64,000 nucleotides of DNA from NCBI GenBank assembly GCA_947499095.1, contig CANMMR010000005.1, positions 189,001 to 253,000 of the forward strand, written 5' to 3'. Below, piece after piece: positions 37,681-48,368 of this stretch. The translations under genes were made by a program, and so were the position numbers. The notes beneath the pieces are model-generated. The model made no database searches. It was not told where the DNA came from and saw only the letters and a program-made list of their open reading frames with translations. Position 1 is the first letter of the stretch; every line of letters begins with the position of its first letter. The DNA is from an uncultured Erythrobacter sp. (GTDB lineage: Bacteria > Pseudomonadota > Alphaproteobacteria > Sphingomonadales > Sphingomonadaceae).

Positions 37681-37708
37681 CCAGGCACACCGATAGAGGT
37701 GCGCCTGG
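37681..37708 (-). terminator. Terminator after the DUF465 gene
   Basis: CCAGGCACAC (37681-37690) pairs with GTGCGCCTGG (37699-37708) except for one A-C mismatch; the loop has eight bases. It lies downstream of the DUF465 stop and upstream of the hsp20 promoter, so it separates the two units. Confidence 0.65.
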
Positions 37709-37746
37709 CCTCCTTCCAGGAGAGAATATGATTGGATCCAGTCCGT

Positions 37747-37938
37747 TTACGCGGTCAGCCGATCGCTGCTCGCGTGATCCGAAGCCCAGCTTTGCATCTG
37801 GTCCTTGAGCGCCAGCTTGAGCTTCTTCAGGCGGGCAATCAGAACTTCGTCAGGCCGGGGTCGTTTGCTTTCCAGCCGGATTTCGTGCTCCAGCCGCGCA
37901 TGTTCGCGTGAAAGATAGTTCAGATACCTGTCGGTCAT
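37747..37938 (-). CDS. DUF465/YdcH-like small helical protein
   Basis: A 63-residue charged helical protein: MTDRYLNYLSREHARLEHEI, RPRPDEVLIARLKKLKLALK and DQMQSWASDHASSDRLTA. The SREHARLEHEIR...LKKLKLALKDQ layout is the YdcH/DUF465 helical hairpin. The ATG is preceded by a GAGGAGGAGATA purine-rich site. It follows groEL across a terminator and probably has basal read-through or its own promoter. Function is unknown. Confidence 0.82.
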   Translation of the reverse strand: MTDRYLNYLSREHARLEHEIRLESKRPRPDEVLIARLKKLKLALKDQMQSWASDHASSDRLTA

Positions 37939-38058
37939 TATCTCCTCCTCTCTCATTCGACCCATTTTCCGATGTTGCCGCGTTTGAAGCCTGCCTCGCC
38001 CAGAACGGCGTGTGCAGGCGCCCGGGCAGCACTGCCGCCAGCGGTGTGCTTGAGGATG

Positions 38059-38087
38059 GGAGAGCGCGGGGTCACACCGCGCTCTCC
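38059..38087 (-). terminator. Terminator after groEL
   Basis: GGAGAGCGCGG and CCGCGCTCTCC form a perfect 11-bp stem with a seven-base loop, eight bases past the groEL stop. This should end the groESL transcript. Confidence 0.8.
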
Positions 38088-38095
38088 TCACCGGA

Positions 38096-40082
<1,987 letters not shown>

Positions 40083-40153
40083 GCATAACCTCCATTACAA
40101 AGCGAAATGACTTACAGCGCCTCCCCCGGATGATCGGCAGGAGGCATTTCGCG

Positions 40154-40181
40154 ATCTAGTTTTGCCGAAAACGGCTTCAAG
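40154..40181 (-). promoter_or_regulatory. Candidate heat-shock promoter of groESL
   Basis: On the minus strand, CTTGAA (40181-40176) is followed 16 bases later by CTAGAT (40159-40154). The -35 fits RpoH promoters; the -10 is a poor match. It is about 72 bases upstream of groES and downstream of the CIRCE-like site. The gap contains a small GCCG/CGGC hairpin. Confidence 0.35.
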
Positions 40182-40199
40182 AGGTCCAAATCAGATTTT

Positions 40200-40226
40200 T
40201 TGGCACTCGCCGATTGCGAGTGCCGA
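40200..40226 (-). promoter_or_regulatory. CIRCE-like HrcA operator upstream of groES
   Basis: TTGGCACTC-N9-GAGTGCCGA, compared with the CIRCE consensus TTAGCACTC-N9-GAGTGCTAA. The inner seven bases of each arm (GGCACTC/GAGTGCC) pair perfectly and the nine-base spacer is exact. It is 118 bases upstream of the groES start, so HrcA repression of this groESL operon is likely; hrcA itself is not in the window. Confidence 0.75.
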
Positions 40227-40345
40227 CGGGCTTTTTCCGTATGCTTTATCAGGGTCTTGACGGCCCAAAATAGACTCACAAAATACCCTGAGCGGAGCAA
40301 TCCGCGGTGAGTGATAAGCGGCAAGGCAGAAAGGAGGATGTTCCC

Positions 40346-40579
40346 ATGTCGCAACCATTCGCACGCTATCTGCACCCCTTCGATGTAGCGCATCATCCAG
40401 CGCTTGAGCCCGAAGTGAAGCGAGCCATCCTGGCTTCCTGGGCATCTGATCGGCATGCCGTCGAAAACCAACCGGCGATGCGCCAGCCCCCCGAACTCAA
40501 AGGTCCGGTTTGCGTTGACGACTTATTCGCGGCGCTGCGCTCGCTTGACGGCCCGGACAGCCAGCCCACGCTGCAATGA
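40346..40579 (+). CDS. Hypothetical 77-residue protein upstream of usg
   Basis: A soluble protein: MSQPFARYLHPFDVAHHPAL, EPEVKRAILASWASDRHAVE and VDDLFAALRSLDGP. The ATG has a perfect AAGGAGG nine bases upstream. The stop overlaps the usg start by four bases (ATGA), so the two are coupled. The segment EVKRAILASWASDRHAVE, with a downstream LFAALRSLD, recurs in small proteins next to alphaproteobacterial chaperone genes (recalled). No function is known. It is divergent from groES. Confidence 0.72.
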   Translation: MSQPFARYLHPFDVAHHPALEPEVKRAILASWASDRHAVENQPAMRQPPELKGPVCVDDLFAALRSLDGPDSQPTLQ

Positions 40580-40845
40580 CCGATCGCGCTTTTCTGGTTC
40601 AGCTGGACGGATATGGGCTGACCACGGCAGAAATCTGCTATTTCATGCCGGATCACCCCTCGCTCTTGCAGGTCTATGCCTGGCAGGAATACGACGCAGC
40701 ACCGGATTTTCCGGTACTGTTCGACTTCCTCGCGCATTGGCGGCGCGAGATCGAAGCGGAGATCAGGTCAGTCCGTATCGCACACGAAAAGATGATCCGG
40801 CCAGCGAGCTGGCGTTCTGCCGACGGGGTGATTTCCTGGGAGTAG
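40576..40845 (+). CDS. usg: Usg family protein
   Basis: An 89-residue protein of the Usg family, first named for a gene upstream of trp genes in Caulobacter. It shows QLDGYGLTTAEICYFMPDHP, LLQVYAWQEYDAAPDFPVLF and LAHWRREIEAEIRSVRIAHE. Biochemical role is unknown. Here it is not near trp genes but behind a small hypothetical gene in a stress block, which suggests an independent copy. Confidence 0.85.
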   Translation: MTDRAFLVQLDGYGLTTAEICYFMPDHPSLLQVYAWQEYDAAPDFPVLFDFLAHWRREIEAEIRSVRIAHEKMIRPASWRSADGVISWE

Positions 40846-41262
40846 TCCTGCCGGGCGATTGCGCCTGCAGGCTCGGATTCATACTTATGGAAATGGAATG
40901 CTACCTGGAAGTCTGGTGACCTTCGCCTACTTGATTGGCTGCTTTCCCATTTTCTCGCACTGAAATCTGCCAGTCGGTGTCCGGCCAAATCATTCATTGA
41001 GGCGGCAAGCTCGGAATTTATGCGGGCCTAGCTGCGGGTCCCGGCACCGGATGGGAACAGCTTTCTGATTACGCTGCAATAAATTGAGCGATCAGCGACG
41101 TAGCTTTTTGAGAACTCAGAATACGCAATTATCTAGCTTTGGCATCGTCGACGCAAGTCCGCAAAAACGGCCAGCGAACCATCTCCGCAAAGCCATCCGA
41201 TTACGTTTTTATCCCGCAAATTCACATTTTCGTGAATTGCGGGATAAATCTGGCCGGAGGAT
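40846..41262. other. Intergenic region between usg and the copper operon end
   Basis: About 415 bases without a recognisable gene; GC content is lower than average. It contains a long hairpin near its right end (41208-41248), described separately. It separates the stress block from the copper locus. Confidence 0.5.
41208..41248. repeat. Long bulged inverted repeat downstream of DUF305
   Basis: TTTATCCCGCAAATTCAC (41208-41225) pairs with GTGAATTGCGGGATAAA (41232-41248) except for one bulged A; the loop is six bases. It lies 15 bp past the stop of the seven-gene copper operon. No T tract follows on either strand, so it may stabilise the 3' end or be a recombination site instead of a classic terminator. 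Confidence 0.65.
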
Positions 41263-41886
41263 CTATTCGCGCGTCGTAACCTCGTCGCGCACCTCCGGGC
41301 TGATAGGACGCTCGACCGCCTGCTCGGCTTCCTGCAATAGCTCTGGTGTGAGATCGGTCGTCCGTGCGGGGAGTGGCGTGCCGTCGCCCATCTCACCGTT
41401 CTTTTCGATATCCTCGATAAGCATTTTCATCTCGGCAATTTCCTTGACCTGAGCCTCAATGATCGAGTCCGCCAACTTGCGAACACGCGGATCGGTGATC
41501 TCGGCCCGCGCGCTCGTCATGATTGCGATCGAATGGTGCGGGATCATCGCCGACATATATTCCTCGTCGTTGACGGTCGCCTGGCTGCGGACCAGCCACA
41601 GCGCCGCCGCAAAGACCAGCGCGCCTACGCCCAGGATGATGAAGTTCTTGGTCTTGTCCTTGTACATGCCCCACATGAAGAGGAGCATGACGATAATCAT
41701 CATGCCGCCCATGACGAACGTCATCCAGAAGCGCGTCTCGCTCCAGAACACGTGATCAAGCTCGTATGTGTTCAGATACATCAGGCCGAACATGATCGCG
41801 GTCGACGTCGCCACCATCGCCATGAAGCGCCAGTAGTTGCCTCCACCACCGTTCTGCTGGTGATCCGCGCTGTGGTTGTCGGCCAT
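41263..41886 (-). CDS. DUF305 membrane protein
   Basis: A 207-residue protein. Three N-terminal TM helices (residues about 20-38, 52-72 and 80-98) precede a DUF305 ferritin-like helical domain with the characteristic EEYMSAMIPHHSIAIMTSARAE (conserved His-His-Met face) and KLADSIIEAQVKEIAEMKML. The His/Met layout fits copper binding at the outer face of the inner membrane. It is last in the csoR-led operon, one base after the ion channel stop. Confidence 0.85.
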   Translation of the reverse strand: MADNHSADHQQNGGGGNYWRFMAMVATSTAIMFGLMYLNTYELDHVFWSETRFWMTFVMGGMMIIVMLLFMWGMYKDKTKNFIILGVGALVFAAALWLVRSQATVNDEEYMSAMIPHHSIAIMTSARAEITDPRVRKLADSIIEAQVKEIAEMKMLIEDIEKNGEMGDGTPLPARTTDLTPELLQEAEQAVERPISPEVRDEVTTRE

Positions 41887-42303
41887 TCAATCCTCCTGTT
41901 GGCTCATCGTCTTGTATACGTACTGGGCTGTGCAGCTGATCAGGATGAAACCTGTCAGCGACGCGATGCCCGCGATCACTCTGAGGTGATCGGTTGGATA
42001 GATGTCGCCTAAGCCCACTGTCGTGACGGTGATCAGGGCGAAGTAATAGTAATCCATAGCCGACATGGTCTGTTCCTTGGCGAACCCGCCAAGTCCGAGC
42101 GAGGCGGCCCATGCGAAACCGACTGCGAATACGACAGCTACCAGCATGTGGCTGATGAGAACGAGCAAGGAACCGCCCGTCAGTCGCAAGCCGGCCGGCG
42201 CGAGTCCTGGCGGCGACACTTTCTTGGCCAAGCGCAACATCGCGAGATGCAAGGTCAGCGACGCAAGGAAAAGCACTATTCCGATTGCCGTTGCTGCGAT
42301 CAT
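41887..42303 (-). CDS. Two-TM potassium-channel-like ion channel
   Basis: A 138-residue membrane protein with about four hydrophobic stretches. The third is followed by the selectivity-filter motif TVTTVGLGD (residues about 92-100), typical of K+ channels, and a final TM helix. No cytoplasmic RCK domain is present. The start overlaps the copper ATPase stop (ATGA). A K+ channel within a copper efflux operon could compensate charge during Cu+ export; this is inference. Confidence 0.82.
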   Translation of the reverse strand: MIAATAIGIVLFLASLTLHLAMLRLAKKVSPPGLAPAGLRLTGGSLLVLISHMLVAVVFAVGFAWAASLGLGGFAKEQTMSAMDYYYFALITVTTVGLGDIYPTDHLRVIAGIASLTGFILISCTAQYVYKTMSQQED

Positions 42304-44666
42304 GGCCGACCTTTGCTCAAGGTTGGAAGTTTGAGCCCACGAAGACGCAGGGCATTGGCGATGACCGACACCGACGAGAGGCTCATGGCCGCGGCAGCGA
42401 TCATCGGATTGAGAAGAAGGCCAAAGGCGGGAAACAGCACGCCCGCCGCTACCGGGATGCCGAGCGCATTGTAACCGAACGCGAATACGAGGTTTTGGCG
42501 AATATTGCGCATGGTGGCGCGCGACAGCACGATAGCCTGGAGCACGCCGGTGAGGTCGCCGCGGACCAGAGTGACGCCGGCGCTCTCGATCGCGACATCG
42601 GTACCGGTTCCCATCGCGATGCCGACGTCCGCAGCCGCCAGCGCAGGCGCATCGTTGATGCCATCCCCGGCCATAGCAACGCGCTTGCCTGAAGCCTTGA
42701 GAGCCTCGACCTTGCGATGCTTGTCTTCCGGCGAAACGTTGGCTTCGACCTCGTTGATACCGATCTGGCGCGCCACGGCTTCGGCAGTGGCGCGGCTATC
42801 CCCAGTGAGCATCACCACGTCGATTCCGCGCTCGTGCAGCGCCCGGATGGCCGCAGCGCTGGTCGACTTGATCGGGTCGGCGACCGCGATAAGTCCTGCC
42901 GGTGCACCATCGATGGCGACGAACATTACCGTCTGGCCCTGTGCGCGGCCTGCCTCTGCCGAACCGAGCCATTCCGGATCCTCGATACCCAGCCGACGCA
43001 TGAGTTTCTCGTTGCCGATAGCAACCATGCGCGATCCTACGCGGGCTTCGACACCCTCACCGGTGGTGGACGAGAGATCCGACGCAGCTTGGAATGTCAC
43101 TCCTCGTGCCTTGGCGCCTTCCACGATGGCGTGGGCGAGTGGATGTTCGCTTCCTGCTTCGACTGCTGCGACGGCGGAAAGGAAATCCGTTTCATCAAGG
43201 CCATCGCGAGGGGTCACGGCTACGAGATCGGGTTTGCCCATTGTTAGCGTGCCGGTCTTGTCGACCACCAGCGTGTCGATCTTTTCAAGCGTCTCGAGCG
43301 CCTCGGCGTTGCGAATGAGGATGCCGTGCTGGGCGCCCTTGCCGGTACCGGTCATGATCGACATCGGCGTAGCTAGTCCTAGCGCGCAAGGACAGGCGAT
43401 GATGAGGACCGCAATCGCATTGACCAGTGCATAGGCCAGCGCCGGGAATGGCCCCCAGATTGCCCAGACAATAAAGGTAACGACCGCTATCACGACCACT
43501 GCAGGCACGAACCAGGCCGCGACTTGGTCGGCCAGGCGCTGGATCGGTGCCCGGCTGCGCTGTGCCTCGGCAACCATCTGGACGATCTTGGACAGCATCG
43601 TATCCTTACCGACTGCGCCAGCGCGCATCACAAAGCCACCCGTCTGATTGACCGTTCCGCCGATCACCTGGTCGCCGACCTTCTTGGAAACCGGCAATGG
43701 CTCGCCGCTGATCATGGACTCGTCGATGGAGCTCGCGCCTTCGGTCACCTCGCCATCGACCGGTACCTTGTCACCCGGGCGGACGCGGAGCAGGTCACCG
43801 CTCGCCAAATGGTCGAGCGACACTTCGCGCTCGTCGCCAGCCCCGAATATCTTGACCGCTGTCGGCGGCGCGAGTTCTAGAAGCGCACGCAGCGCGCTCG
43901 ATGTCGAGCCGCGCGCCCTGAGTTCAAGCACTTGGCCGAGCAGGACAAGTGTGGTGATGACCGCCGCCGCCTCGTAATAGACACCGACGTGGCCAGAGTG
44001 ATCGCGGAAGGCGGGCGGGAATATATCGGGCAGGAGCGTCGCGACGAGGCTGAACAGAAAGGCAATCGCAACACCGAAACCGATCAAGGTGAACATGTTG
44101 AGATTGCGGGTCTTGATGGATTGCCACGCCCGCACGAAGAAAGGCCAGCCACCCCACAGCACCACCGGTGTAGCGAGAAACAGTTGGGCCCATTGCGCAC
44201 TTGCCGGCTCGATCAGCCGGTCGAAGCTGATCCCGGGTACCATGTCGCTCATCGCGTAGACGAACAACGGCAAGGTGAAGAGCGTGCTGACCCAGAAGCG
44301 CCGCGTCATGTCGACGAGTTCGGGATCGGGTCCATCCTCCAGGCTGACCGTCTCGGGCTCCAGCGCCATACCGCAGATGGGGCAGCTTCCCGGTCCTACC
44401 TGGCGGATCTCGGGATGCATGGGACAGGTATAGATCGTCCCTTCGGGAACGTCCTCGACCTGATTGAGATGCGCGCCCGAAAGATAGTGCTCCGGGTCGG
44501 CTACGAACTTGTCCTTGCACCGCGCCGAACAGAAGTAGTGGGTCGCACCATCCTGCTCAGCGACATGTGTGGCGCCCTCGATCGTCACACTCATGCCGCA
44601 GACGGGATCGATCGCGCTGCCTTCCCCTCTCGCATCCTCCGTGTGATGGGTATCGCAACAGCTCAT
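42300..44666 (-). CDS. copA: Copper-exporting P1B-type ATPase with N-terminal YHS and HMBD modules
   Basis: A 788-residue heavy-metal ATPase. N-terminus: a YHS domain ([32 protein letters not shown]) and a metal-binding HMBD ([20 protein letters not shown]) in place of the usual CxxC HMA domain. Core: [13 protein letters not shown], the membrane metal site [12 protein letters not shown], phosphorylation site [24 protein letters not shown] and [14 protein letters not shown]. This is a SilP/CopA2-type Cu+/Ag+ exporter. It lies in the csoR-led operon. Confidence 0.95.
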   Translation of the reverse strand: MSCCDTHHTEDARGEGSAIDPVCGMSVTIEGATHVAEQDGATHYFCSARCKDKFVADPEHYLSGAHLNQVEDVPEGTIYTCPMHPEIRQVGPGSCPICGMALEPETVSLEDGPDPELVDMTRRFWVSTLFTLPLFVYAMSDMVPGISFDRLIEPASAQWAQLFLATPVVLWGGWPFFVRAWQSIKTRNLNMFTLIGFGVAIAFLFSLVATLLPDIFPPAFRDHSGHVGVYYEAAAVITTLVLLGQVLELRARGSTSSALRALLELAPPTAVKIFGAGDEREVSLDHLASGDLLRVRPGDKVPVDGEVTEGASSIDESMISGEPLPVSKKVGDQVIGGTVNQTGGFVMRAGAVGKDTMLSKIVQMVAEAQRSRAPIQRLADQVAAWFVPAVVVIAVVTFIVWAIWGPFPALAYALVNAIAVLIIACPCALGLATPMSIMTGTGKGAQHGILIRNAEALETLEKIDTLVVDKTGTLTMGKPDLVAVTPRDGLDETDFLSAVAAVEAGSEHPLAHAIVEGAKARGVTFQAASDLSSTTGEGVEARVGSRMVAIGNEKLMRRLGIEDPEWLGSAEAGRAQGQTVMFVAIDGAPAGLIAVADPIKSTSAAAIRALHERGIDVVMLTGDSRATAEAVARQIGINEVEANVSPEDKHRKVEALKASGKRVAMAGDGINDAPALAAADVGIAMGTGTDVAIESAGVTLVRGDLTGVLQAIVLSRATMRNIRQNLVFAFGYNALGIPVAAGVLFPAFGLLLNPMIAAAAMSLSSVSVIANALRLRGLKLPTLSKGRP

Positions 44667-44705
44667 AGTCGGCCTCCTCTGCGTGGCAGGAGTGTGTGAT
44701 CGAGA

Positions 44706-45170
44706 TCAGGGATAGGACGCGAAAATCTCACGGCGGCCATTGCCGAAAGCGATGACCTGATAGGCCTGGGTCCGTCCCCCGGCTTCCATACCTGGCGAGC
44801 CGAGCGGCATACCTGCGACCGCCAGACCCTGGACCCATTCGGGCCTTTCAGCGAGCAGGCGCTCGACGTCAGTTGAAGGCACATGTCCTTCTATCACATA
44901 GCCGTCCGCGATCATCGTATGGCACGAACGCAAGTCATCTGGCACGCCGTGCTCAGTCTTTACCGACGCCATGTCGGGGTGACCGACCGTCTCGACCTCG
45001 TGCTTTTCACCGTGGCGCATATGCGCTGCCCAGGCTTCGCAGCATCCGCAACTGGGATCGCGGTACATGGTGAAGTTCGCAGCCTGAGCTGCGCCTGTGC
45101 ATGCTACGAGAAGTGCAGTGCCGAGCACGGGCAGAAAGGGGCGGCGGGTCTTGTTTCCATTCGAGTTCAT
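44706..45170 (-). CDS. DUF411 periplasmic metal-binding protein
   Basis: A 154-residue protein with a signal peptide (PFLPVLGTALLVACTGAAQA). The mature DUF411 domain has the Cys motif YRDPSCGCCEAWAAHMRHGE, VGHPDMASVKTEHGVPDDLR, SCHTMIADGYVIEGHVPSTD and MPLGSPGMEAGG. These motifs bind copper; the family is linked to copper tolerance and a role as periplasmic copper carrier (inference for this protein). It overlaps the lipoprotein stop by one base. Confidence 0.88.
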   Translation of the reverse strand: MNSNGNKTRRPFLPVLGTALLVACTGAAQAANFTMYRDPSCGCCEAWAAHMRHGEKHEVETVGHPDMASVKTEHGVPDDLRSCHTMIADGYVIEGHVPSTDVERLLAERPEWVQGLAVAGMPLGSPGMEAGGRTQAYQVIAFGNGRREIFASYP

Positions 45171-45541
45171 CAGTCGTGTCCCATGGTTTTCATGTCCTCT
45201 TCCGACATGTTCGACATGTCGTGCCCGCCATGCGGATCCGCAGCGGCCGTTGCGGTCGGGGCAGGTGCAGGTGTCGCCACAGGGGCAGGGCTGGCCTTGC
45301 GAGCCGAAGCAGTGGGCGATGAACTGGGCGAAGGAGCCTGGGTAGGAACGGCAATCGGCTCATCCGTTGCGGGCGTGGCCGTAACTTCGGGCTTGGTCGC
45401 AGCGGGAGAAGCGATCGTCGTCTCAGCCGCCGGCGCTCCATCATCGACCGGCATTTCGGGGTCACCGCATGCTGCAAGCGTCAACAGGCAGGAAGGCACA
45501 ACAAGCAACTTTCCAGCGAATGCGAGGGTAACGGGACGCAT
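45170..45541 (-). CDS. His/Met-rich lipoprotein in copper operon
   Basis: A 123-residue protein with a lipobox (PSCLLTLAACGDPEM), a long Thr/Pro/Ala/Ser linker (residues about 30-95) and a C-terminal metal-binding-like end: DPHGGHDMSNMSEEDMKTMG. No folded domain is apparent. Its composition and operon position suggest a copper-binding envelope lipoprotein. Six bases past its stop the DUF411 gene has already started, so the two are coupled. Confidence 0.7.
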   Translation of the reverse strand: MRPVTLAFAGKLLVVPSCLLTLAACGDPEMPVDDGAPAAETTIASPAATKPEVTATPATDEPIAVPTQAPSPSSSPTASARKASPAPVATPAPAPTATAAADPHGGHDMSNMSEEDMKTMGHD

Positions 45542-45552
45542 GAGAGGTTCCT

Positions 45553-46182
45553 TTAGAGCTTAAGATGATTGAGTCCGTGGGCGAGCTCTCCACCCATGAA
45601 GCCTTGAACAATGAGCAATGCGGCAATCGGAAAAAGCAATGCGCGCAGAGCAGCGCGCGAACCTGAAGCGCGGTAAGCAATCCAGGCTGCTGCAATGCCC
45701 AGCACAGCAATCAGCATGCCGTTCCAGCGGTGGACTTGCATGACGAAATCGCCGCCGAACCACAGGCCAGTGTGTATCCACCCGAAGAGGGCGGCGAGGA
45801 CACCTCCCGCAGCGCCGCCAAAGATCATGATCCTTACGGCCGCTTCACGTTCGGGTGTACGGTGGGACATAACGAACAGCTCGGTAAGCGCGGCCATCAA
45901 GAAGAGCGCTATCGGAAAGTGGACCGTTGTCGGATGCAGGCTCTTGAGAACGCCGATGATACCTTCGCTCTGAGCCTGCTCGTCATCGTGACCTTCCACG
46001 GCTTCATTCGAAATCGCAGCGCTTCCCGTTGCCTCCATATCGTGCCCGGGCTGAGCATGGGCGACCTCGCTTGCCGCTGGACGCGCCTCTTCGCCGCCCT
46101 GCTTTTCGTCACCGTGCGCGAACGCAACCGTTGCCGAGAGGAAGAGGGCCAGGCTGGCGAAAAGGCGAAGAACGGAAGTCAC
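45553..46182 (-). CDS. DUF2231-like membrane protein with His-rich segment
   Basis: A 209-residue protein. It has a signal or TM (residues 5-22), a His/Glu-rich periplasmic segment (HGDEKQGGEEARP, HAQPGHDMEATG) and four TM helices with the DUF2231 hallmark LHPTTVHFPIALFLMAALTE and FGWIHTGLWFGGDF. DUF2231 proteins are thought to bind heme or copper; function is unproven. The start overlaps the csoR stop (ATGA). Confidence 0.78.
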   Translation of the reverse strand: MTSVLRLFASLALFLSATVAFAHGDEKQGGEEARPAASEVAHAQPGHDMEATGSAAISNEAVEGHDDEQAQSEGIIGVLKSLHPTTVHFPIALFLMAALTELFVMSHRTPEREAAVRIMIFGGAAGGVLAALFGWIHTGLWFGGDFVMQVHRWNGMLIAVLGIAAAWIAYRASGSRAALRALLFPIAALLIVQGFMGGELAHGLNHLKL

Positions 46183-46454
46183 CGCTTTGCCCTCTCGAAC
46201 AGGTCGACCAGTTCGCCGAACTTCTGCTTCTGCTCGTCAGCGTCGCCGCTGGCAATCGCTTCAGCCACACAGCACGCAGCATGGCGCTTGAGTATCTCGC
46301 TCTCGGCCCGACCCAGTGCAGCCTTTACTGCCTGCACCTGATTGAGGACGTCGATACAGTAGCGATCGTCTTCGATCATCTGCGCGACGCCGCGCACCTG
46401 TCCTTCGATCCTGCGAAGACGATTAACGATGCGGGAACCATCGGTTGCTGACAC
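46179..46454 (-). CDS. csoR: CsoR-type copper-sensing repressor
   Basis: A 91-residue all-helical repressor. The Cu+ ligands are Cys33, His58 and Cys62, with exactly the CsoR spacing (C-x24-H-x3-C), in RYCIDVLNQVQAVKA and KRHAACCVAEAI. DNA-contact region: IVNRLRRIEGQVRGVAQMIE. The GTG at 46454 (GGAG eight bases upstream) was chosen over a TTG at 46499; with the later start the palindromic operator lies just upstream instead of inside the gene. It should derepress both divergent transcripts when Cu+ is bound. Confidence 0.93.
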   Translation of the reverse strand: MSATDGSRIVNRLRRIEGQVRGVAQMIEDDRYCIDVLNQVQAVKAALGRAESEILKRHAACCVAEAIASGDADEQKQKFGELVDLFERAKR

Positions 46455-46476
46455 GTTTAGCACTCCATCTGCCGCA

Positions 46477-46492
46477 ATACCCCGCGGGGTAT
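46477..46492. promoter_or_regulatory. Perfect palindromic CsoR operator candidate
   Basis: ATACCCCGCGGGGTAT is a perfect 16-bp palindrome located 23 bases upstream of the csoR GTG, between csoR and the multicopper oxidase gene. CsoR/RcnR-family sites are G/C-tract palindromes flanked by ATAC/GTAT, so this fits well. Confidence 0.75.
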
Positions 46493-46498
46493 CTTGCA

Positions 46499-46515
46499 AT
46501 ACTCCTGGGGGGTAT
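46499..46515. promoter_or_regulatory. Second, imperfect CsoR-type operator
   Basis: ATACTCCTGGGGGGTAT repeats the ATAC(C/T)CC...GGGGTAT architecture with one or two mismatches. Its centre lies about 22 bp from that of the first palindrome, two helical turns, so two repressor tetramers could bind the same DNA face. It is upstream of the multicopper oxidase ribosome site. Confidence 0.65.
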
Positions 46516-46547
46516 ATATGACAAGGGCCAAAGGAGTTGCAAGACCC

Positions 46548-48368
46548 ATGTCCGAATTGCTGGTTTCACGTCGACGACTGTTAGGGGCTGGAGCGCTGGG
46601 CGCAGGTGCATTGGCCCTGCCTGCCTGGGCCCGCGGTGCCGATCTGCACGGTAATGAATCTATCCGCCCCGGTTTCGACGAGGTGTCGGGCCGCGACATC
46701 GCTCTGACAATCGGCGAAGGGCCTCGCGTCGTGCAGGGGCGTCGCGGACACGCGATCGCCGTCAACGGCAGCGTGCCGGGTCCGCTGGTTCGCCTCAAGG
46801 AAGGTCAGCCGGTTCGGCTCGCGGTCACGAACACGCTCGATGAAGACAGCTCGATCCACTGGCACGGCCTGCTGCTGCCTTTCCAGTTCGACGGCGTTCC
46901 CGGCGTCAGCTTCCCGGGGATCAAGCCGGGTGAGACATTCGTTTATGACATTCCCGCGCTGCGACAGAGCGGCACCTACTGGTGGCACAGTCACTCGGGG
47001 CTGCAGGAGCAGGCGGGGCACTACGGCCCGATCGTGGTCGAACCCGCCGCAACCGATCCGGTCCAGGCCGACCGCGATTACGTCCTGTTGCTGAGCGAAT
47101 TCACCCCTCTCCATCCACATACCATCATGGACAAGCTCAAGAAGGGCGAAGGCTACTTCAATTACCAGCAGAATACCTGGACCGACGACTATCCCCTGTC
47201 GGGCGAGGACCGCAGGATGTGGGCGCGTATGCGCATGATGGCGACCGACATTCTGGACGTAACGGGTTCGACCTACACCTATCTCGCCAACGGGCGGGGA
47301 CCGGAAGAAGGGTTGGAGTATCTCTTCAACCCCGGCGAACGGGTGCGGCTGCGCATAATCAACGGCAGCGCCATGACGTTCTTCAATGTTCGTATTCCCG
47401 GGGTCAAGTTCTGGGTGGTCGGTGCCGACGGCCAGAACGTGCGCCCGGTCGAAGTCGAGGAATTCCAGATCGGCACGGCCGAGACTTACGACATTATTGT
47501 CGAGCCGACTGGCGAAGCCCGCACGATCGTGGCCGAAAGCATGGACCGCTCAGGCATGGCTGTAGCGACCTTGGCATCCCGCCCCGGTGCGCGGGCAAGT
47601 GTACCGCCCCTACGCGACCCCCCGCTGTTGACGATGGCGGACATGGGCATGAACCACGGGTCGGGCGGAATGAATCATGGCGGTGGCGACATGGCCGGGA
47701 TGGACCATTCGGCCATGGGCCACGACATGTCATCACAAGGTGCTGCTGCCGAACCGATGGCGGGCATGGACATGGGCGGCATGAATATGCGTGACACGTC
47801 CAAACTGCCTCCCGACGTAAAGGTCGGCCCCGGCATCGACATGGTGTCGATGAACCCCGTCGATCGAATGGGCGATCCGGGCCTTGGCCTGGACAACGTT
47901 CCGCACAAGGTTCTCAACTACAAGGATCTCGTGGCGCTCGAGCCGAACGACGATCTGCGCCGCCCGTCACGGAGCATGGAAATTCACCTGACCGGCAATA
48001 TGGAGCGCTACATGTGGTCGTTCGACGGCAAGAAGTTCACCGCCGTCAGCGACGATCCAATCCGCTTCGCCTATAACGAGCGAGTCCGGGTCAAACTCGT
48101 GAACGACACGATGATGGCGCACCCGATCCACTTGCACGGCCATTTCTTCGAGTTGGTCAACGGCGCGCCCGCCGATCGCCAGCCGCAGAAGCACACGGTA
48201 ATCGTCCAGCCCGGCGGCATCGCCACCTTCGACCTCACCGCCGACGAGGAAGGCGACTGGGCCTTCCACTGCCATCTGCTCTATCACATGCATTCGGGCA
48301 TGTTCCAGATCGTGACCGTCGCGCCGCGAGGAAACCAGCCCGATGTGAAGCGGGTGGGAGAAGACTGA
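46548..48368 (+). CDS. copA: Tat-exported multicopper oxidase (CopA/PcoA type)
   Basis: A 606-residue periplasmic Cu(I) oxidase. Tat signal: SRRRLLGAGALGAGALALPA. Copper sites: SIHWHGLLLPFQFDGVPGVS, GTYWWHSHSGLQEQAG, HPIHLHGHFFELVNG and DWAFHCHLLYHMHSGMFQIV. A Met/His-rich insertion (MGMNHGSGGMNHGG, MAGMDHSAMGHDM) near residues 365-430 likely binds Cu(I), as in PcoA/CopA. The ATG at 46548 has AAGGAG 11 bases upstream. copB overlaps its stop by one base. The symbol duplicates that of the ATPase because both are called copA in different naming schemes. Confidence 0.95.
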   Translation: MSELLVSRRRLLGAGALGAGALALPAWARGADLHGNESIRPGFDEVSGRDIALTIGEGPRVVQGRRGHAIAVNGSVPGPLVRLKEGQPVRLAVTNTLDEDSSIHWHGLLLPFQFDGVPGVSFPGIKPGETFVYDIPALRQSGTYWWHSHSGLQEQAGHYGPIVVEPAATDPVQADRDYVLLLSEFTPLHPHTIMDKLKKGEGYFNYQQNTWTDDYPLSGEDRRMWARMRMMATDILDVTGSTYTYLANGRGPEEGLEYLFNPGERVRLRIINGSAMTFFNVRIPGVKFWVVGADGQNVRPVEVEEFQIGTAETYDIIVEPTGEARTIVAESMDRSGMAVATLASRPGARASVPPLRDPPLLTMADMGMNHGSGGMNHGGGDMAGMDHSAMGHDMSSQGAAAEPMAGMDMGGMNMRDTSKLPPDVKVGPGIDMVSMNPVDRMGDPGLGLDNVPHKVLNYKDLVALEPNDDLRRPSRSMEIHLTGNMERYMWSFDGKKFTAVSDDPIRFAYNERVRVKLVNDTMMAHPIHLHGHFFELVNGAPADRQPQKHTVIVQPGGIATFDLTADEEGDWAFHCHLLYHMHSGMFQIVTVAPRGNQPDVKRVGED

